Source of the DNA: Marvania coccoides
Taxonomy: Eukaryota > Chlorophyta > Trebouxiophyceae > Chlorellales > Chlorellaceae
Direction: 5' to 3'
Length of the DNA stretch: 64,000 nt
NCBI GenBank assembly: GCA_963854735.1
Contig: OY978099.1
Coordinates: forward strand, 1,798,001-1,862,000
The notes beneath the pieces were generated by a model. It worked only from the letters and a program-made list of their open reading frames with translations, had not been told where the DNA came from and did no database searches. The position numbers and the translations under genes were made by a program. Numbering within the stretch: position 1 is the stretch's first letter; every line of letters starts with the position of its first letter. This document shows positions 1-9,282 of this stretch, one piece after another.

Positions 1-1010
1 ACTCGGTCGCGCTGCCTGCGGCGTGGGTCCCCAGGGTCTCCCCCTTCTGAGCGCACCACAGTCTGCAGCGCCTCAGCAACGCCGGGCAGCGCCTGCGCAC
101 AAATCAACTTGTGCAGGCCGTCCAGGGTCTCGATCAATGGCGCATCTGCTTCGCTGAGCAAGCCGTTTGATTCCACGTTCACCTGCGCAGCTGCTGCTAC
201 TGCTCCCAGCGGAAAATCCGCTGCCACACTGCCAGCTGCGTCAGGGGCATATGCCGCAATTCCCTCCAACGCCTCAGTTTCTGCCTCGCCTCTCCCAGTC
301 GCCTCCACGTCCTCCCAATCGATACCATTTCCGTCCTCTTGGTGGGAACCCGCTTCATTCAGCCTGGCCGCACTGCGCTGCTCCTCCAGCAGCGCAAATG
401 CCTCGTCAAACTGCTGCAGCAGCGCTCGAGCCTCCGCCGCTTGTGCCGCCCACCCAGGAAGCAGCCGCTGCAGCCGCTCCAGGGCCAGCTCCGCTGAGCG
501 TGCCTCACGTGAACGCTGCGCCGCATCCGCCGCATCCTGCCGCGCATCCAGCTGCGGAAATTCAAACCGCAGCGTGCCCCGTAGGTAGGCATGCCCCAGT
601 GTGATTTGGGGCAGGCGGGCGCCGTGGCTACGATGCCACCGCTCCACAAGTTCCAGTCCACGCTGACGCAGCTGGGCTGCGGATGCGGTGGGCGCAGGCA
701 GCGGGTGGCCCACGCGGTGGCCCAGCACCAGCTCCAAAAAGCGCGGGAACTTGGCCGCCAGCAGGGAGCGGAAGAGGGCCGAGCGCTGGAACAGCTCTGC
801 TGCCACCTGCAGCGCAAGCAGGCGGACCTGGCTGTGCGGCTTGCCCAGGCGGTGGAACAGGAGGTCGAACACGGTGCGAAGGGAGGCATCCGAGTCCCGG
901 CACGCTCGCTTTATGCGCTGCAGAAAAAACTGATCCACAGCGATTTCGTTCTTGTTGGTCGACCGGTCTACCAGCTCCGCCAGCGCGGCCTGCGCATCGT
1001 ACCCGTTCAT
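1..1010 (-). CDS. UVSSA: UVSSA (UV-stimulated scaffold protein A), N-terminal part, cut by window edge
   Basis: One open frame runs from an ATG at 1010 to the left edge (about 336 residues, no stop), so the C-terminal part lies outside. The first 190 residues follow the UVSSA N-terminal VHS/ENTH-like helical domain: an early helix with DQFFLQRIKRAC, then SQVRLLALQVAAELFQRS, FPRFLELVLG and the ITLGHAYLRGTLRFEFP segment that precedes the basic/acidic helix. UVSSA is recruited to stalled RNA polymerase II and brings TFIIH and USP7 in transcription-coupled repair. The remainder seen here is an acidic, poorly conserved linker. The upstream region (1011 onward) turns abruptly AT-rich, and a damaged second copy of residues 1 to about 130 lies at 8042-8397 in the same orientation. 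Family call is confident; gene completeness cannot be judged. Confidence 0.85.
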   Translation of the reverse strand, partial: MNGYDAQAALAELVDRSTNKNEIAVDQFFLQRIKRACRDSDASLRTVFDLLFHRLGKPHSQVRLLALQVAAELFQRSALFRSLLAAKFPRFLELVLGHRVGHPLPAPTASAAQLRQRGLELVERWHRSHGARLPQITLGHAYLRGTLRFEFPQLDARQDAADAAQRSREARSAELALERLQRLLPGWAAQAAEARALLQQFDEAFALLEEQRSAARLNEAGSHQEDGNGIDWEDVEATGRGEAETEALEGIAAYAPDAAGSVAADFPLGAVAAAAQVNVESNGLLSEADAPLIETLDGLHKLICAQALPGVAEALQTVVRSEGGDPGDPRRRQRDR

Positions 1011-1796
1011 GCCATATCGATTTTTTAAATATAAAATCCTCAAGTTTGCTGCGCAGGGGGCAGAATAAAGAAAACCAACCGAACGGGCTCGTTTAAATCA
1101 AAAAAATAAAGTATATTTTCTTCTACAGCATTTTCAGATTACCGCTAAGTTAATACCTCCACGCATTAATCATTCAGCAAGTCAGATTAGTTATTCAATT
1201 TTCATAATTCTTTTCATTTCTGTTCATAATTATATTTTCTCGTTTTGCTGCACCGCTGCTTTTCCAGGCGCTCTTCTTTTCCCGTGTCGTTTCTAGCCGC
1301 TTGTCCTACTGCCCGTTCGCCCCTGCTGTTTCTTCTGTCTTCCGCACGCCCAGCGGTGCACCTGGCGGTGCACCTCTACCCAGCGCACCTCTACCCAGCG
1401 TTGCAAAAGGATTCATGGAAAGACGGCGAAGGCGAGGCCAGAATTCATGGTAAGATGGTGAAAGTTAGGTGCAAAGAAAGGGTCGGGGGTTGGGCGATTG
1501 GCAGGCGGTGTCTCCCAGTGGGAGACCACGAACTGAATGTAATCCAAAGCTAGACCGAAGGGAGAGCGGCAATATCGAAGCGGTCAGCTTCGATTATAGA
1601 GGGAGAAGCAAGGGTGCTTCCTCCGCAGACAAGCACGCGGAAAGTCTCCCTACTTCCTGGTCTTATTTGATCGAAAGCCATTAAAATAATATAGCATAAA
1701 ACTAGCTTTTAAAACTAGCTTTATTAAATACCAAGGTAATATATATTTGTGTTTGTGAAAAGGCACAATCACTTGGTGAAATTATGCATTTATCCA
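1011..1796. other. AT-rich intergenic region with a cluster of short perfect hairpins
   Basis: No convincing protein gene. The left part is AT-rich. From about 1340 to 1400 there are short direct repeats built on a CACCTCTACCCAGCG unit. Between 1508 and 1640 lie three adjacent hairpins: 1510-1516 with 1520-1526 (7 bp, 3-base loop), 1574-1581 with 1587-1594 (8 bp, 5-base loop), and 1614-1619 with 1631-1636 (6 bp). They may belong to a structured RNA or to a decayed element; I could not assign them to a known RNA family. Confidence 0.4.
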
Positions 1797-3186
1797 ATGG
1801 TTCGCCCAAACCCATCTCAAGAATCTGGCTCCTCGTTCCTTCAACTCACGATTATCGCTACGGCACTGCTAATCATATCCACCATTGCCGCACGTCCCAA
1901 CTATTTAGACCGTGAGTTTGTTTTTCTCTATCATTTTCTGTAACCTTTTTTTACAGGAACTTTTTTTTTTGAAGAATATCTGGACTATGGTTTTGAACAC
2001 TTCAATTTGCAATGATTAATTTGTTCTAAGGCAGTATGCGTGAGGTTGTAATTAATTGGTGTTACATACAAATAATTGACAAATTGAACGTACATCGGAG
2101 TACACGTAATTAACAAATGAAATCAAACCTGGTGTTACATACAAATACATACAAATACACCGTGTCGCCATTCTTCCTGTGCAGGTCACTCTCCCCAAGC
2201 CAGCGCAGCGGCGATCATCAAGAGAAGCACCACGAAGAAGATTATTCGGATCTTTGTCGTGGGCTGTGGTCATTCTGGTACAAGTTTGCTGGCACGTACG
2301 ATCGGGAATCTACCTGGAGTATATTGCAAGGATCGAGAGACCTTGATGTTTCTATCCAACGCTACAAATTCGGGCCTTCAACAGCGGTTGTCTGAACTGG
2401 ACCGTACAGCACAACGCGGTGGATTTTTTGCGTGGGTGGAAAAGACGCCGATGGTAAGTTAAGCGTGGCGTTAGAACATTATATCATATTTTTTGAGCAG
2501 CTGAATAATTTCTTGCACTTGCATAATTTCTTGCACTGCAGCATATTTACAAGATCCCAAAAATACTTGAAATGGATGGGGACGAGCATCGGACGCGTAT
2601 TATATTCATCCACCGTGATGGGCGTGACGTTGCCATCTCGTTCATGGGCCGTCAATTCATATATTTACCTGGGAAGCGTGTTGACGTGAGCTGGGAGGCA
2701 GCAGTTGATCGTTGGGTGCGTGACAATAGAGCTGCCGTCCCCTATCTGAGCCATCATTCCATGCTGCGGGTCAGTTTTGAAAATTTTACAATAGGATCAA
2801 GCATTGAGACATCGTTGCGTCAGATTGCCGAGTTTCTTGAAATTCCAACGACAGATCCATACCTATCATTGGCGCTTTTACCCGGCACAAAACGCAACAC
2901 GTTACTGAGCCGGTGCTCTTCATATCGCAATGATGCAGAAAAAATCAGAGATTTATCAACGTCGCTTTTCAATCTGTTGTCGAACAAGCATCACAATTTG
3001 TCTCTCTCCAACACGTCGAGTATGCCTGAGCTTGAGCATAACAAAAAGAGAAGCGCTCAACTTTTGCAGCCATGGCAAGAAGTCCGAATTGGAGCTCGGA
3101 ATTGGACCAAGCAGCAACGAAATTACTTTTTTTATCGCTCAGATGCTCAAGAGCTGATGTCGCTGTTTGGTTACAGCACTAGTTAA
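1797..3186 (+). CDS. Golgi-type type II membrane sulfotransferase
   Basis: Three exons: 1797-1911, 2185-2453, 2542-3186 (1029 bp, 342 aa), with GT-AG introns in correct phase. A short cytoplasmic tail is followed by one hydrophobic segment (about residues 15-33), typical of a type II Golgi enzyme. The PAPS-binding motifs of sulfotransferases are visible: the 5'-phosphosulfate loop FVVGCGHSGTSLL after the membrane anchor, and the 3'-phosphate motif FIHRDGRDVAISF at the start of exon 3. KTPMH spans the second splice junction. The donor would be PAPS and the acceptor probably a glycan or glycoprotein, but the acceptor cannot be read from sequence. Base composition is far more AT-rich than in the flanking housekeeping genes. 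The first in-frame ATG (1797) was chosen because it directly precedes the anchor. Confidence 0.8.
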
Positions 3187-3399
3187 TGAAGTTCATCGAA
3201 TCAAAGTGCAGTGCTGCATGGTCCGTTGTCTAGCCAATGAGAAATGCCAGATGCAAATGTGCTGCTCCCAACATTTGTTACCCGCGCACACCAAAATGAA
3301 GCTGGAAATGATGATGGGCGGGTGGCATACAGGCAAGAATATATCCTGAGGCCCAGCATTGGGTATTAACTGACATTTCCCTGGAAAAGACTGTGCAAT

Positions 3400-4015
3400 A
3401 TACACACTACCAAGGCTATGATTTACCCTGAGGCACCCAGATCGCACTTTATTATTGAGGATAAAGTCGATGCAAAAGTTCTGCAAAATGTCAAGATCAG
3501 TTGGTAAAGAGAAAATGAAATCTGCTGCATGCCAGAGTTTGGGAAGAACGTAGGATTTGAGGATGGATGGCATCAGCCATGGCTGAAGAGCCCCAGAGAG
3601 CATTTTGAGCCGCTGCTTCACGGCGGCCATCCTCTCGTTCCAGAAGTCTTTAACCTTTGCAAGGATGCCCAAGGGATGCCTAGGACGAAGAGGATGTAGC
3701 GCGCGTAGGAATTGGCCTTGAGCGGGCTGGCGGCCTGCTGGAGGGCTTCTCTGATGGCTTCTGCATATCCTATAAATGTCGCAGCTGCATTTTATCGATT
3801 CAGGGCGAGGCCTGATGCTGCACAGCATGTTTCCATTGTGTGCAGGAATTGGGGGTGAGTGAGTGGTGGCCGAGGAATTTGTTTGTGTTGTCAGCGTATT
3901 GAAGAAGAGCCATGGCTGAGGGAGTGAGCAGCGTCTGGGCGGTGGGTGCGAGATCCTGGGACTTGATGTACGAGGCGATGACTTGGGCCACGAGTTGTAG
4001 AGGAGGACGATATCT
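3400..4015 (-). mobile_element. Decayed non-LTR (LINE-type) retrotransposon reverse-transcriptase fragment
   Basis: On the minus strand, around 3680-3445, one frame reads KDFWNERMAAVKQRLKMLSG, then LMPSILKSYVLPKLWHAADF and IFSLPTDLDIL. This is the helical segment that follows the polymerase core in LINE reverse transcriptases. In another frame, at about 3900-3870, the peptide ALLQYADNTNKFLG matches the catalytic YADD block, but the second aspartate is Asn. The two blocks are in different frames, so at least one frameshift separates them. No endonuclease domain, poly(A) tail or target-site duplication was found, so this is an inactive, truncated relic lying between the sulfotransferase and GT8 genes. 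Confidence 0.6.
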
Positions 4016-4480
4016 CTCTCTTGGTTACAAAGAAACTTGGAAATTGTGTTTGAGATCAAATATTTGAACGCGCGTTTTTCAGTATTTTTAATATTTATGA
4101 AACGATCATATATGAAACGAAACGTTTTGTTTCTAATAGTTACGGCGTCGGTGCAGCTAAAGACCCCGCTCGAGCCAAATTCTTTGTTTTTTTAAAGCTA
4201 GAAATTATACGATTTTCGCCATTGAGACATTATTTTATGAATGAAATAGTAGAATAGTAGTCACAGTGTAAATTTATAACAACAACACGTATAGTTTTTG
4301 ATCTAAAATAAGATAAATGCGGATAGTTGCTTCACCACCCACGCTCCGCTCCTTCACGAGGAATAGTTGCCCCTTCTTCATCATTAAAGCTGCTCTTCCT
4401 TTTTATTGCGAGCTTTAACGTTGGAAAGGATTCTTCTACCCCATAAAATAATTCGCGCCTTGAGCTTCAACGAATATGCC
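4016..4480. other. AT-rich intergenic region upstream of the GT8-like gene
   Basis: No coding signal seen. It contains near-duplicated short stretches such as TATGAAACGA at 4095-4120 and many A/T runs, and probably holds the promoter and 5' UTR of the gene starting at 4481. Confidence 0.3.
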
Positions 4481-5440
4481 ATGCGCCTTCCCCTGCGCCT
4501 CTGTGCATTCGCGTTCCTGTTAGCATTATTATCTCTCCTGAACCTCGTTTCCTTGCGCCACTTCGTATTTAGTGGAAATATCCTGCTGAAAAAGCCCTCC
4601 GTTAATTTAACAAAGAAAAAATGGATGGTATATTACACCATTAGCAATGTGCAATATTTTGAGCTGGCGCTGCAGAGCATTACTTCATTGCAGGCATGCA
4701 CAGAGAATAAAGATATCGACGTGTTCCTCATTGTAGCTGACCAAATACAATCCAAAGAAATTGCGGACAAACTTCCTTCAGTTACGGTAATACAGCAAAG
4801 CTTTGCCAATTGCACCACAAATGATACGTCTTGCCTGGCAAAATTTGCAAAAGCACAAAAGACACACTTATTTTCTATTTTTCCAGACGTTACACAATAC
4901 CGTTCTGTGCTTTATTTGGACGCGGACACAGTTGTTACGGGCCCCCTGCGCCCAATATTCACAAAAGTACAAGAAGATTGCGAAAAGTTGCACGTTGTTG
5001 CAGTCAGGCAATCAATGCCGCTTATTGAGGCACATAACAACTCATATTTTAGCCTAAAAAATTACAATGCCCGCGAATGGGATATCCTTTTGAGTGTCAG
5101 AGTCCCAATTTTTAATTCAGGCCAATTTGCATTCTGCCCAACTCAGTTAATGCATTATCATTTCAGCCAAGTAAATAGTTCAATTTTCAAGTATATGAAA
5201 AGGGCTGTTCAAATTGTTGATCAACCACACTTCAACAGGTATTTCAACCCGCGGCTCCTCACATCCCCGTCCTTGAATTCATTTGTGTTTATTGACAACA
5301 GCTTGACACATGGAACGGTGAACCGCATAAAACAGCTGCCGATCATCGTTCATGCACCTGGTTGGCCAAATAGCGAGAAAATAAATCGGTTAGCGGATTT
5401 ATGGAAACTTTTGCAACATAAAAAAAATTGTGTACTGTAA
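4481..5440 (+). CDS. GT8-like glycosyltransferase, type II membrane protein
   Basis: Single exon, 319 aa from the ATG at 4481. The longer open frame before it begins without an ATG. A membrane anchor (about residues 4-27, rich in Leu/Ala) is followed by a luminal domain. The segment SVLYLDADTVVTGPL carries the DxD motif that binds Mn2+ and the nucleotide-sugar in family GT8, and the C-terminal IIVHAPGWPNSEK resembles the HxxGxxKPW region near the end of GT8 enzymes. Several NxS/T sites (NCT, NDT, NNS, NSS) suggest a secretory-pathway location. The sugar donor and acceptor cannot be assigned. It lies in the same AT-rich island as the sulfotransferase and the propeller protein, on the same strand, which suggests a shared role in surface glycans. 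Confidence 0.75.
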   Translation: MRLPLRLCAFAFLLALLSLLNLVSLRHFVFSGNILLKKPSVNLTKKKWMVYYTISNVQYFELALQSITSLQACTENKDIDVFLIVADQIQSKEIADKLPSVTVIQQSFANCTTNDTSCLAKFAKAQKTHLFSIFPDVTQYRSVLYLDADTVVTGPLRPIFTKVQEDCEKLHVVAVRQSMPLIEAHNNSYFSLKNYNAREWDILLSVRVPIFNSGQFAFCPTQLMHYHFSQVNSSIFKYMKRAVQIVDQPHFNRYFNPRLLTSPSLNSFVFIDNSLTHGTVNRIKQLPIIVHAPGWPNSEKINRLADLWKLLQHKKNCVL

Positions 5441-5574
5441 TGGCTAGTATTCACTTCATTTACCTGATTCCAGGCGGGCGAGAATGCTGGAAAGGGTTCG
5501 ATAAAAGGGACATCCAATGCCAGGATCCGGCAGTATGAGGAATCTGCAGTTTCTTACAATTGAATAATAAATTG

Positions 5575-5651
5575 TTAATAAATTGTTAATAAATTGTTAA
5601 TAAATTGTTAATAAATTGTTAATAAATTGTTAATAAATTGTTAATAAATTG
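5575..5651. repeat. Seven perfect tandem copies of an 11-bp AT-rich unit
   Basis: The unit TTAATAAATTG is repeated seven times without error (5575-5651) and is preceded by one imperfect copy ending at 5574. It lies just past the end of the GT8-like gene. Confidence 0.95.
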
Positions 5652-6625
5652 TTTATTTACTACTGGTTAACCACCACTCAAAAGACGTTGCACGTCCCCG
5701 TACAATATTTGGAGCCGGGCATCATTCGGAGAACAGAACAGAACAGTCCGCAGGCGGGACAGAGGGATCAGGGTTATGCAGGTGCGTCATAGAGGGGCAA
5801 GGTGAAGCCAAAAACACACCTCCTTCGTACCAGAAAAATGTTTATGAAGCTAATCTCGAGACACTCCGCACGAGTTTTATTATTATTATTATACAAACCA
5901 AAAAAACACGAAACTAGGCTTTCTTGTTGGTTTTCATATTCTCATTTTGTTTAGTGTATTACACTAAAGTATTAAATAACTTGCAATATCCTTTGAAGCC
6001 AATATAATATCAACACAGACTCTTTGCATTTTAACAAATGGATTGGGAGGGTGGGACAAGGACGGAACCGCCAGTCGCAAAAATTTGGATTGTACGCTGC
6101 CGCTGCACTGCTGCGGCAGCATTCAAATAAGATCTTAAGATTCATTTTTTTTTTTGCTTCACTTTTATTACTTGGTTTTGTTCTGTAAACAGATTTCCAT
6201 TAAATGCAACATGGCCCAATGGCAGAGTTTCTTACATATTTAATTTTTAAATCGTCGATTATTTGAACTTATTTTCCTATACTAGTCCATGTGAACCCGC
6301 GCTTGCGTTCCCAACTCCTAGAGGTATGCAAAGCCGTTTTCATTGATATGAACAGCGATTGGAACGCGCGCAGACCAATTTAGAGGCCTCGAAATCGTTT
6401 CATACAATGATGAATATAATTTAAACCTCAGTTCGCGCTGTATGGATTTCAGACATTCCTCCAGAGCATGCAAATCAATGCATTATAGGATGCTACCATT
6501 TGGAGAGAGAAAAGCGGTTGGCTGCCAGCTGCACTCAAGACGAAAGACGAGGCTAGTTGTTGGTGACCAGGAAGCCTTTGCGCACCGCTAGCCGCTCTCT
6601 GGTTGTCCCCAATTTATCATAATAA
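5652..6625. other. AT-rich intergenic region
   Basis: No gene seen. It holds an (ATT)n run near 5878-5892, a poly-T stretch near 6146-6156 and a short inverted CTGCCGCTGC/GCAGCGGCAG-like patch around 6098-6122. It presumably contains the promoter of the gene at 6626. Confidence 0.3.
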
Positions 6626-7837
6626 ATGGCCGCCTTCATAATTATTTCTGTAGCGTTCATTATCTCAAGTTTCTTGTTATTTGAACGGTTGACCAACGCA
6701 GGTCGTTCAATTTCACATCGACGGGATGTTAGCACCACTGTGCAAGACTTGCAATACACGCTTCTTGGAATACAAAATTGCGCCAACATAACTGCAAATC
6801 GCGTTTTTCATCGCTCTATCATCAACGAGTCATTCTGCAATAATGATTGCTTTAGGACTGGAAATTCGACGCATAAGTTGAAGGTAGGCATAGCATTCCC
6901 TTCCATCTTTTCTTTGCCTGTATGGGCTCGTCCTTTAGGATTTCTGCCGCCAGGTTTACTTCATGGGATAATTTTTTCACAGCATGAGGGCAAATTGCTT
7001 CACCTCGGTGTGTCCAAAGATGGGCTACGCTTCGAATACTTCAATTCGATTGAAATATACTTTGAGGATGGGTCAGTTGCATCTTTCCATCACATTGCGT
7101 CGCCTGAAATATTTTTCCATGACGCTCACCAAGCGTTGTATCTATTTTTTCACTATTGCTGCTCGAATTTGTCGTATGCGCCGGCATATGCACGAAGTGA
7201 TGTATCCCTTGATAAATTCAACCAAAGAAGCCTCGTGGCGCGATATAATACCTATTTAAAGAGATTCACAATCCTGGAACCTGCACATGAGAGCTTTGTT
7301 AACCCTTCTAACATAATGCATCGGGCAGAGTTGGCCACGATTGGGCCATTTTATTTGCGGCTATTCTCTTTTAACAACGAGGTTTTTGCAATTGCAAAAG
7401 AAAGAAACCGTGGATCTCTTCTTCTAAAATCCAATGGAATCGGAAAAAACTTTACTGCCGTGCGCCGTATTTTAGGCGGATCGCGGCATGTCGGTGTTGT
7501 CGTAGTGGGCAATGAGCTGTTGATTGCGTATTCGAAAATGCATGATGCACCCGAGGTCATTTATCTGAAGCGGGTGCTGTTAAAAGGGGACAGCCCACTT
7601 GAATGGAATTTTAATGGAGCTGACACAATTTTTTTGTATCCAACAGAAATTTGGGAGGGGTGTGAACTTCCGTCGCAAGCAACTGGAATTGGACCTGTCT
7701 ATACACATCAACGAAACTTGAGGGACCCATATTTTTTCATCAACGCTGGAAAACTGCTGCTTGCGTATGTTGGGGGTGGAGAGCAGGGAATTGGTCTTGC
7801 TGTTGTTTCCTGCCAAACGGCTTCTTCTGGCAGCTGA
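6626..7837 (+). CDS. Membrane-anchored five-bladed beta-propeller glycosidase-like protein
   Basis: Single exon, 403 aa, ATG in good context (AAATGGCC). A hydrophobic N-terminus (residues 2-20) anchors or secretes the protein. The body has repeated blade-like blocks of the GH32/GH43/GH117 propeller clan: HGIIFSQHEGKLLHLGVSKDG, ASPEIFFHDAHQALYLFFHY, RHVGVVVVGNELLIAYS and the final NLRDPYFFINAGKLLLAYVGG followed by EQGIGLA. The last block closely resembles the LRDP...DGKLYL(L/F)Y...GE.GIG.A signature of predicted glycosyl hydrolases. WEGCELP may supply a catalytic acid. Enzyme activity is inferred from fold only. Codon use is AT-rich like its island neighbours. Confidence 0.6.
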   Translation: MAAFIIISVAFIISSFLLFERLTNAGRSISHRRDVSTTVQDLQYTLLGIQNCANITANRVFHRSIINESFCNNDCFRTGNSTHKLKVGIAFPSIFSLPVWARPLGFLPPGLLHGIIFSQHEGKLLHLGVSKDGLRFEYFNSIEIYFEDGSVASFHHIASPEIFFHDAHQALYLFFHYCCSNLSYAPAYARSDVSLDKFNQRSLVARYNTYLKRFTILEPAHESFVNPSNIMHRAELATIGPFYLRLFSFNNEVFAIAKERNRGSLLLKSNGIGKNFTAVRRILGGSRHVGVVVVGNELLIAYSKMHDAPEVIYLKRVLLKGDSPLEWNFNGADTIFLYPTEIWEGCELPSQATGIGPVYTHQRNLRDPYFFINAGKLLLAYVGGGEQGIGLAVVSCQTASSGS

Positions 7838-8041
7838 CACTCACTGTAAAGCCACCATCTCTCCTAGAGCTTCTGCCACACGTACTTGAAAGTACAAAAG
7901 CTATCCATTTGCCACAACTTCGTCGACCATTAAAAAGTCAAGCTCCAATTGATGAAAACACGCGGCAGGCGATTTGATGTTCTTAATGAAGGGACGTGCA
8001 TGGAGCTTAACTATCCTCGGAGTATATTGGTTGGTGAACTC
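7838..8041 (+). pseudogene. Possible truncated, frameshifted gene remnant at the island boundary
   Basis: Two short stop-free stretches in different frames look protein-like: one from about 7837 (LTVKPPSLLELLPHVLESTK) to a stop near 7978, and another (RRFDVLNEGTCMELNYPRS) ending at 8043. Bridging them needs a frameshift or an intron. They do not continue the propeller protein in frame. They could be a remnant of another gene or chance open frames. I do not recognise the family. Confidence 0.25.
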
Positions 8042-8397
8042 TAATCACAGCAGCGTGTCCCGGAGAGACTGGGGAAGGCGGGCACACATGGCTGCAATGC
8101 CACTGTTCCACAAGTCCTGACCCACCAAACGCGGGACCTTGGCCGCCAGCAGGGAGCGGAAGAGGGCCGAGCGCTGGAACAGCTCCGCCGCCACCTGCAG
8201 CGCAAGCAGACGGACCTGGCTATGCGGCTTGCCCAGGCAGTGGAGCAGGAGGTCGGATACGGTGTGGAGGGAGACATCCGAGTACCGGCACGCTCCTTTA
8301 TGCGCTGCAGAAAAAACTGATCCACAGCGATTTCGTTCTTGTTGGTCGCCCGGTCCACCAGCTCCGCCAGCGCGGCCTGCGCATCGTACTCGTCCAT
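8042..8397 (-). pseudogene. Truncated second copy of the UVSSA N-terminus
   Basis: The minus-strand sequence is about 93% identical by eye to UVSSA over the first 90 codons (compare 741-1010). It starts with the corresponding ATG (8397), giving MDEYDAQAALAELVDRATNK. One base is missing relative to UVSSA near 8297, shifting the frame after QRIK. Downstream about 70 bp are deleted, and homology fades out near 8042. It cannot encode a working UVSSA. About 40 bp of 5' UTR upstream of the ATG also seem shared. Both copies point the same way, so they form a direct repeat around the 7-kb AT-rich island. Confidence 0.85.
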
Positions 8398-8583
8398 GCC
8401 ACTTATTAGTAATATTATTTATATAGAACCCTGAAGTTTCAGTTGAGGACCAGACAACAAAAAAAGCGCGTCTCGAGCGTTCGGCCCCATTTCCGCGTGG
8501 GACACACCACGACACTCACCCGAAGTATAATTTTGATTAATACATTCCTGGTCATTTTGCGGAGCGGCCGCAGGCCTGGATAC

Positions 8584-9282
8584 ATGACATCGAATATGGT
8601 CGCGCAACAACCGAAATCTTCTCAACCGCCCACGCTCATCCTTGAGAAACTGATCCTTGCTTCTACCACGCCACGACCATGCACTCCTCTCACGCCCGAC
8701 AACTTGCAGCTGCGCGGCATCCCGCAGTTCTCCGACAGCAGCACATCTTCTAATATTTCTGATTCTGAAGCTGGCCAACCCACCCCCCGGGATCTCCTCG
8801 CCGCTCCTGATACCGAAGAGTGCGATGGAACTCCAGAGTCGGCCGCCGAGGAGGCCGCTGCTCTGAAGCTGGAGCTTCGCCAGCTGCGCGCCGAATTGGC
8901 CCGCCGCGAGGGAGAATTTGAGCGAGTTTTGGCTGCCGAGCGTGCAGCCACAGCGCGCGCGGCGAAGGTGGGAATTCACCTGCGCGATATCAATCTGGAG
9001 CTGTCCAGCGAAGCCGACTTTTTGCGGTCGAGGGTGGTTGAGCTTGAGGATGTAGCAGCAGAGGCGGCGAGTTGCTCAAAACAGCACGAAGAGGGCAACG
9101 AGGCGCTAATTGCAGCGCTGGAGGTAGAGGTTGCGGACCTGCAGCGCCAGCTGTACCGTGCTCAGCGCTGCAAGGCAGCCCTGCAGGCTACGCACGAGGC
9201 TGCCATGCTCCAGGCGGAGATCCTCAAGAAGCAGGTGGAGCATCTGGTTGAGATGTTGGAGGCGGAACGCAAGCGAGAATGA
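8584..9282 (+). CDS. Coiled-coil protein of unknown function
   Basis: 232 aa if translation begins at the ATG at 8584; a second ATG at 8596 is possible. The N-terminal 85 residues are Ser/Thr/Pro-rich and probably disordered. From about residue 90 to the C-terminus the sequence is an almost continuous heptad pattern rich in Ala, Glu, Leu and Arg, for example LKLELRQLRAELARREGEF and LIAALEVEVADLQRQL. This indicates a long alpha-helical coiled coil and likely dimerisation. No enzymatic motif. GC content returns here to the genome norm, in contrast to the island on the left. The family is not recognised. Confidence 0.6.
   Translation: MTSNMVAQQPKSSQPPTLILEKLILASTTPRPCTPLTPDNLQLRGIPQFSDSSTSSNISDSEAGQPTPRDLLAAPDTEECDGTPESAAEEAAALKLELRQLRAELARREGEFERVLAAERAATARAAKVGIHLRDINLELSSEADFLRSRVVELEDVAAEAASCSKQHEEGNEALIAALEVEVADLQRQLYRAQRCKAALQATHEAAMLQAEILKKQVEHLVEMLEAERKRE

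Noticed and set aside
1640..1660. GGAAAGTCTCC, similar to the CR-I box of RNase MRP/P RNA
   Set aside because: About 105 bases from the P3-like hairpin instead of about 20, and no CR-V partner was found.
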